Positions 5,238-6,432 of a stretch of DNA of 6,432 bases are shown piece after piece. The translations under genes were made by a program, and so were the position numbers. How positions within the stretch are numbered: the first letter of the stretch is position 1; each line of letters opens with the position of its first letter. The notes below the pieces were generated by a model, which worked only from the letters and a program-made list of their open reading frames with translations, did no database searches and was not told the DNA's origin. The stretch comes from Gammaproteobacteria bacterium. GTDB lineage: Bacteria; Pseudomonadota; Gammaproteobacteria; S144-34. The stretch is from contig WFOW01000351.1 of assembly GCA_015487895.1 (NCBI GenBank), positions 1 through 6,432 of the forward strand, given 5' to 3'.

Positions 5238-5272
5238 GCCCCGTCGCCGGCCGGCGCGCGGCTCAGGCGCCG
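5228..5272. terminator. Bidirectional hairpin terminator between convergent genes
   Basis: A perfect 13-bp inverted repeat, CGGCGCCTGAGCC (5228-5240) and GGCTCAGGCGCCG (5260-5272), encloses a 19-nt loop. The loop contains its own palindrome, GCCGGCCGGC (5246-5255). Each arm holds the stop codon of the gene entering it: TGA 5235-5237 on + and TGA 5265-5263 on -. Both proteins therefore end in Gly-Ala. Neither side has a U tract. Position and symmetry fit a shared terminator or mRNA-end stabiliser. Confidence 0.65.
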
Positions 5273-5871
5273 GGCGTGAAGACGGGCGCCAGCCCGAGCC
5301 CCCAGAGCAGCACGGTCACGGCGAGCATGCCGACGAGCAGCACGAGCCCCACCGTGAGCGCGGCGCTCGCCATGAGGAAGCCCTGCTCGCGGCCGATGCC
5401 CATCATCACCGGCACCCCCGTGTAGAACAGGTACACGGCGTAGCCCACCGCGGCGAGCCCCACCAGCATCATGAGCCAGGGCTGCGGCCACAGCGCGGCG
5501 ATGCCGGCGAGGAAGAGCGGCACCGCGGTGTAGGCGGCGAGGACCACGCAGCTGCCGAGGTCGGCGCGCGCGCCGTAGGTGCCCGCCATCCAGTGGATGG
5601 CCCGGCCCATGATGTAGACCCCGGCGAGCAGCGCCGCGTAGAAGGCCACCGCGAGCGGCAGGGCGCTCGCGGCCGTCATGCGCACGGGATCGCCCCCGGC
5701 GACGCTCCAGCCGACGGCCGTGGCGCCGACGTAGGCGCACACGGGCGGGATCGCGGCCAGCGGCACCACGTGCCGCAGGTAGCAGCCCGAGACCGTGCAG
5801 CGCTCGCTGCGGATCGCCTCCCACTCGCGCCGCGGATGGACGAGCAGACCCACCACGTGCTGCAGGACCAT
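5263..5871 (-). CDS. Yip1-family multi-pass membrane protein, 202 aa
   Basis: Integral inner-membrane protein with the Yip1 domain. In bacteria the function is unknown; the eukaryotic namesakes act in vesicle traffic. The N-terminal cytoplasmic segment MVLQHVVGLLVHPRREWEAIRSE (1-23) carries the family's typical pattern of a Pro followed by W-x-x-I. Five hydrophobic segments follow, at about 34-57, 67-88, 104-128, 131-152 and 165-195. The loop between segments 2 and 3 (GRAIHWMAGTYGARADL) and the LFYTGVPVMMGIGREQG stretch (148-164) before the last segment are typical of the family. The start at 5871 is set by AGGAGG (5883-5878) 6 nt upstream. An in-frame GTG two codons earlier is possible but sits too close to that site. 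The frame stays open far upstream only because of composition, and there it runs antiparallel to the DUF72 frame's codon phase. It has its own promoter and probably its own transcript. Confidence 0.88.
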   Translation of the reverse strand: MVLQHVVGLLVHPRREWEAIRSERCTVSGCYLRHVVPLAAIPPVCAYVGATAVGWSVAGGDPVRMTAASALPLAVAFYAALLAGVYIMGRAIHWMAGTYGARADLGSCVVLAAYTAVPLFLAGIAALWPQPWLMMLVGLAAVGYAVYLFYTGVPVMMGIGREQGFLMASAALTVGLVLLVGMLAVTVLLWGLGLAPVFTPGA

Positions 5872-5877
5872 CTCCAC

Positions 5878-5883
5878 CCTCCT
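5878..5883 (-). promoter_or_regulatory. Consensus ribosome-binding site for the Yip1 gene
   Basis: AGGAGG on the - strand, within a longer purine run (GGAGGAGGGTGGAG), lies 6 nt before ATG 5871-5869. This decides the start against the long open frame upstream. Confidence 0.8.
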
Positions 5884-5891
5884 CCGACGCT

Positions 5892-5956
5892 CGGCCGGTT
5901 TTCCTTTCTCGATCAAGTTTGAGCATAGTCCGGCTCCCGCCGGCGTCAACCGGCCG
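5892..5956. repeat. 9-bp inverted repeat bracketing the Yip1 promoter
   Basis: CGGCCGGTT (5892-5900) and AACCGGCCG (5948-5956) are perfect inverted copies separated by 47 bp. The -10/-35 elements lie between them, and one arm touches the -35. They could be paired operator half-sites or chance, since CCGGCC motifs are common in this window. Confidence 0.35.
5922..5949 (-). promoter_or_regulatory. Sigma70-like promoter for the Yip1 gene
   Basis: On the - strand, TTGACG (5949-5944, five of six consensus bases) and TATGCT (5927-5922, four of six) are 16 bp apart. The start would fall near 5915, leaving a leader of about 45 nt that includes an A-rich stretch and the ribosome-binding site. The -35 overlaps the stop codon (5948-5946) of the DUF72 gene. 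The spacer contains a small perfect hairpin, CCGGC-GGGA-GCCGG. Confidence 0.65.
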
Positions 5957-6432
5957 CGAGCAGCGCGCGGAAACGGCGGGCGTCGTCCGCCATGCTCAGG
6001 TTGTTGAACAGCACCCAGGCGGGCCCCGCGCCCACGATGCCGGTCAGGGCCTGCAGATCGCCGTCGGTGTAGCGGTAGCGGTAGCGGTAGGCGGGGCGGC
6101 CGTGGAGGCGCAGGTAGCGCAGGCCCCGGCGCACCGGCGGGGCGCGCAGGAAGGGGTCCACGGCGATCACGAGGTCCAGCTCGGCGGCGAGCGCGCGCAG
6201 CAGGCCGTCCTCCCACCCCGCCCCGCGCGGCTCGAAGACCATGCGCAGGCCGGCGCGCGGCGCCTCCGTGAAGAACCGCCGCAGGCGGCGCAGGTTCGCG
6301 GCCGTGGGGCCGAAGCGCGCCGGGGTCTGCACCACGACGGCGCGCGCCTGCAGGGCCGCGGCGACCTCGAGCGTGCGCGCCCAGGCCATGCGGGTGGTGC
6401 GGTTCCAGCGCAGGCCGCCGCACCCGGCCAGG
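5946..6432 (-). CDS. DUF72 (YecE-like) protein, C-terminal part, 161 aa visible
   Basis: The gene runs off the right edge, so its start is missing. The frame is open to the last base and continues upstream of an internal Met codon (6389). The first visible residues are LAGCGGLRWNRTTR. DUF72 proteins have a TIM-barrel-like fold, are usually about 240 residues, and have no settled activity. Visible family blocks are VVVQTPARFGPTAANLRRLRRFF (around visible residue 35), MVFEPRGAGWEDGLL, VIAVDPFL, YLRLHGRPAYRYRYRYTDGDL and the C-terminal WVLFNNLSMADDARRFRALL. Order and spacing are normal, with no frameshift. The RYRYRY stretch is encoded by a hexanucleotide repeat. The gene ends directly at the promoter of the Yip1 gene, so some read-through co-expression is possible. 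Confidence 0.9.
   Translation of the reverse strand, partial: LAGCGGLRWNRTTRMAWARTLEVAAALQARAVVVQTPARFGPTAANLRRLRRFFTEAPRAGLRMVFEPRGAGWEDGLLRALAAELDLVIAVDPFLRAPPVRRGLRYLRLHGRPAYRYRYRYTDGDLQALTGIVGAGPAWVLFNNLSMADDARRFRALLAAG
6069..6090. repeat. Hexanucleotide microsatellite inside the DUF72 gene
   Basis: GTAGCG is repeated three times (6069-6086), followed by a partial GTAG (6087-6090). On the coding strand it reads alternating Arg-Tyr codons (RYRYRY). A unit of six keeps frame, so slippage would add or remove an Arg-Tyr pair without breaking the gene. Confidence 0.75.

Noticed and set aside
5872..6423. Upstream extension of the Yip1 frame through the DUF72 gene
   Set aside because: It is out of phase with the DUF72 coding frame and low-complexity; the consensus ribosome-binding site at 5878-5883 and the Yip1 N-terminus fix the start at 5871.
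1..6432. tRNA, rRNA, riboswitch, CRISPR or transposase
   Set aside because: No cloverleaf, conserved RNA core, regularly spaced repeat or transposase-like protein is visible on either strand.

Overview
The window is GC-rich throughout and densely coding, with gaps mostly under 120 bp. No RNA gene, CRISPR array, transposase or phage gene is visible. The protein families (OmpR/HisKA two-component pair, bacterial cytochrome b561, GlcG/HbpS-like secreted protein, Yip1, DUF72) and the E. coli-like promoter hexamers suggest a high-GC proteobacterium. A gammaproteobacterium of the Ectothiorhodospiraceae/Chromatiales type is my guess, from general appearance only.

Layout: (1) 112-339, a 75-residue basic/acidic soluble protein of unknown function, closed by a strong 12-bp hairpin terminator. 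(2) 445-1128, a class I SAM-dependent methyltransferase with a Cys-rich N-terminus. (3) 1197-4276, four genes on the + strand: a secreted PepSY protein, a four-helix di-heme cytochrome b561-type membrane protein, an OmpR-family response regulator and a HAMP/HisKA sensor kinase. The last three are tightly packed (8-nt gap, then a 47-nt overlap). A GC-rich hairpin and a purine-rich leader separate the PepSY gene from the cytochrome gene. (4) 4393-5237, a secreted GlcG/HbpS-like protein overlapped by 4 nt (GTGA) with a small AF1514-like protein, behind a possible promoter of their own. (5) On the - strand, converging on region 4 through a shared 13-bp inverted repeat that contains both stop codons: a five-helix Yip1-family membrane protein (5263-5871) with a good sigma70-like promoter. 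Upstream of it is the C-terminal two thirds of a DUF72 (YecE-like) protein that runs off the right edge.

How the genes may work together: PepSY protein, cytochrome b561 and a two-component pair in one transcription unit point to an envelope signalling module that couples a periplasmic or redox/heme state to transcription. The secreted HbpS-like gene just downstream is suggestive, because Streptomyces HbpS is a heme-binding accessory of the SenS/SenR two-component system. The kinase here is of a different class, so the link is inference. The remaining genes look like ordinary housekeeping or uncharacterised genes.
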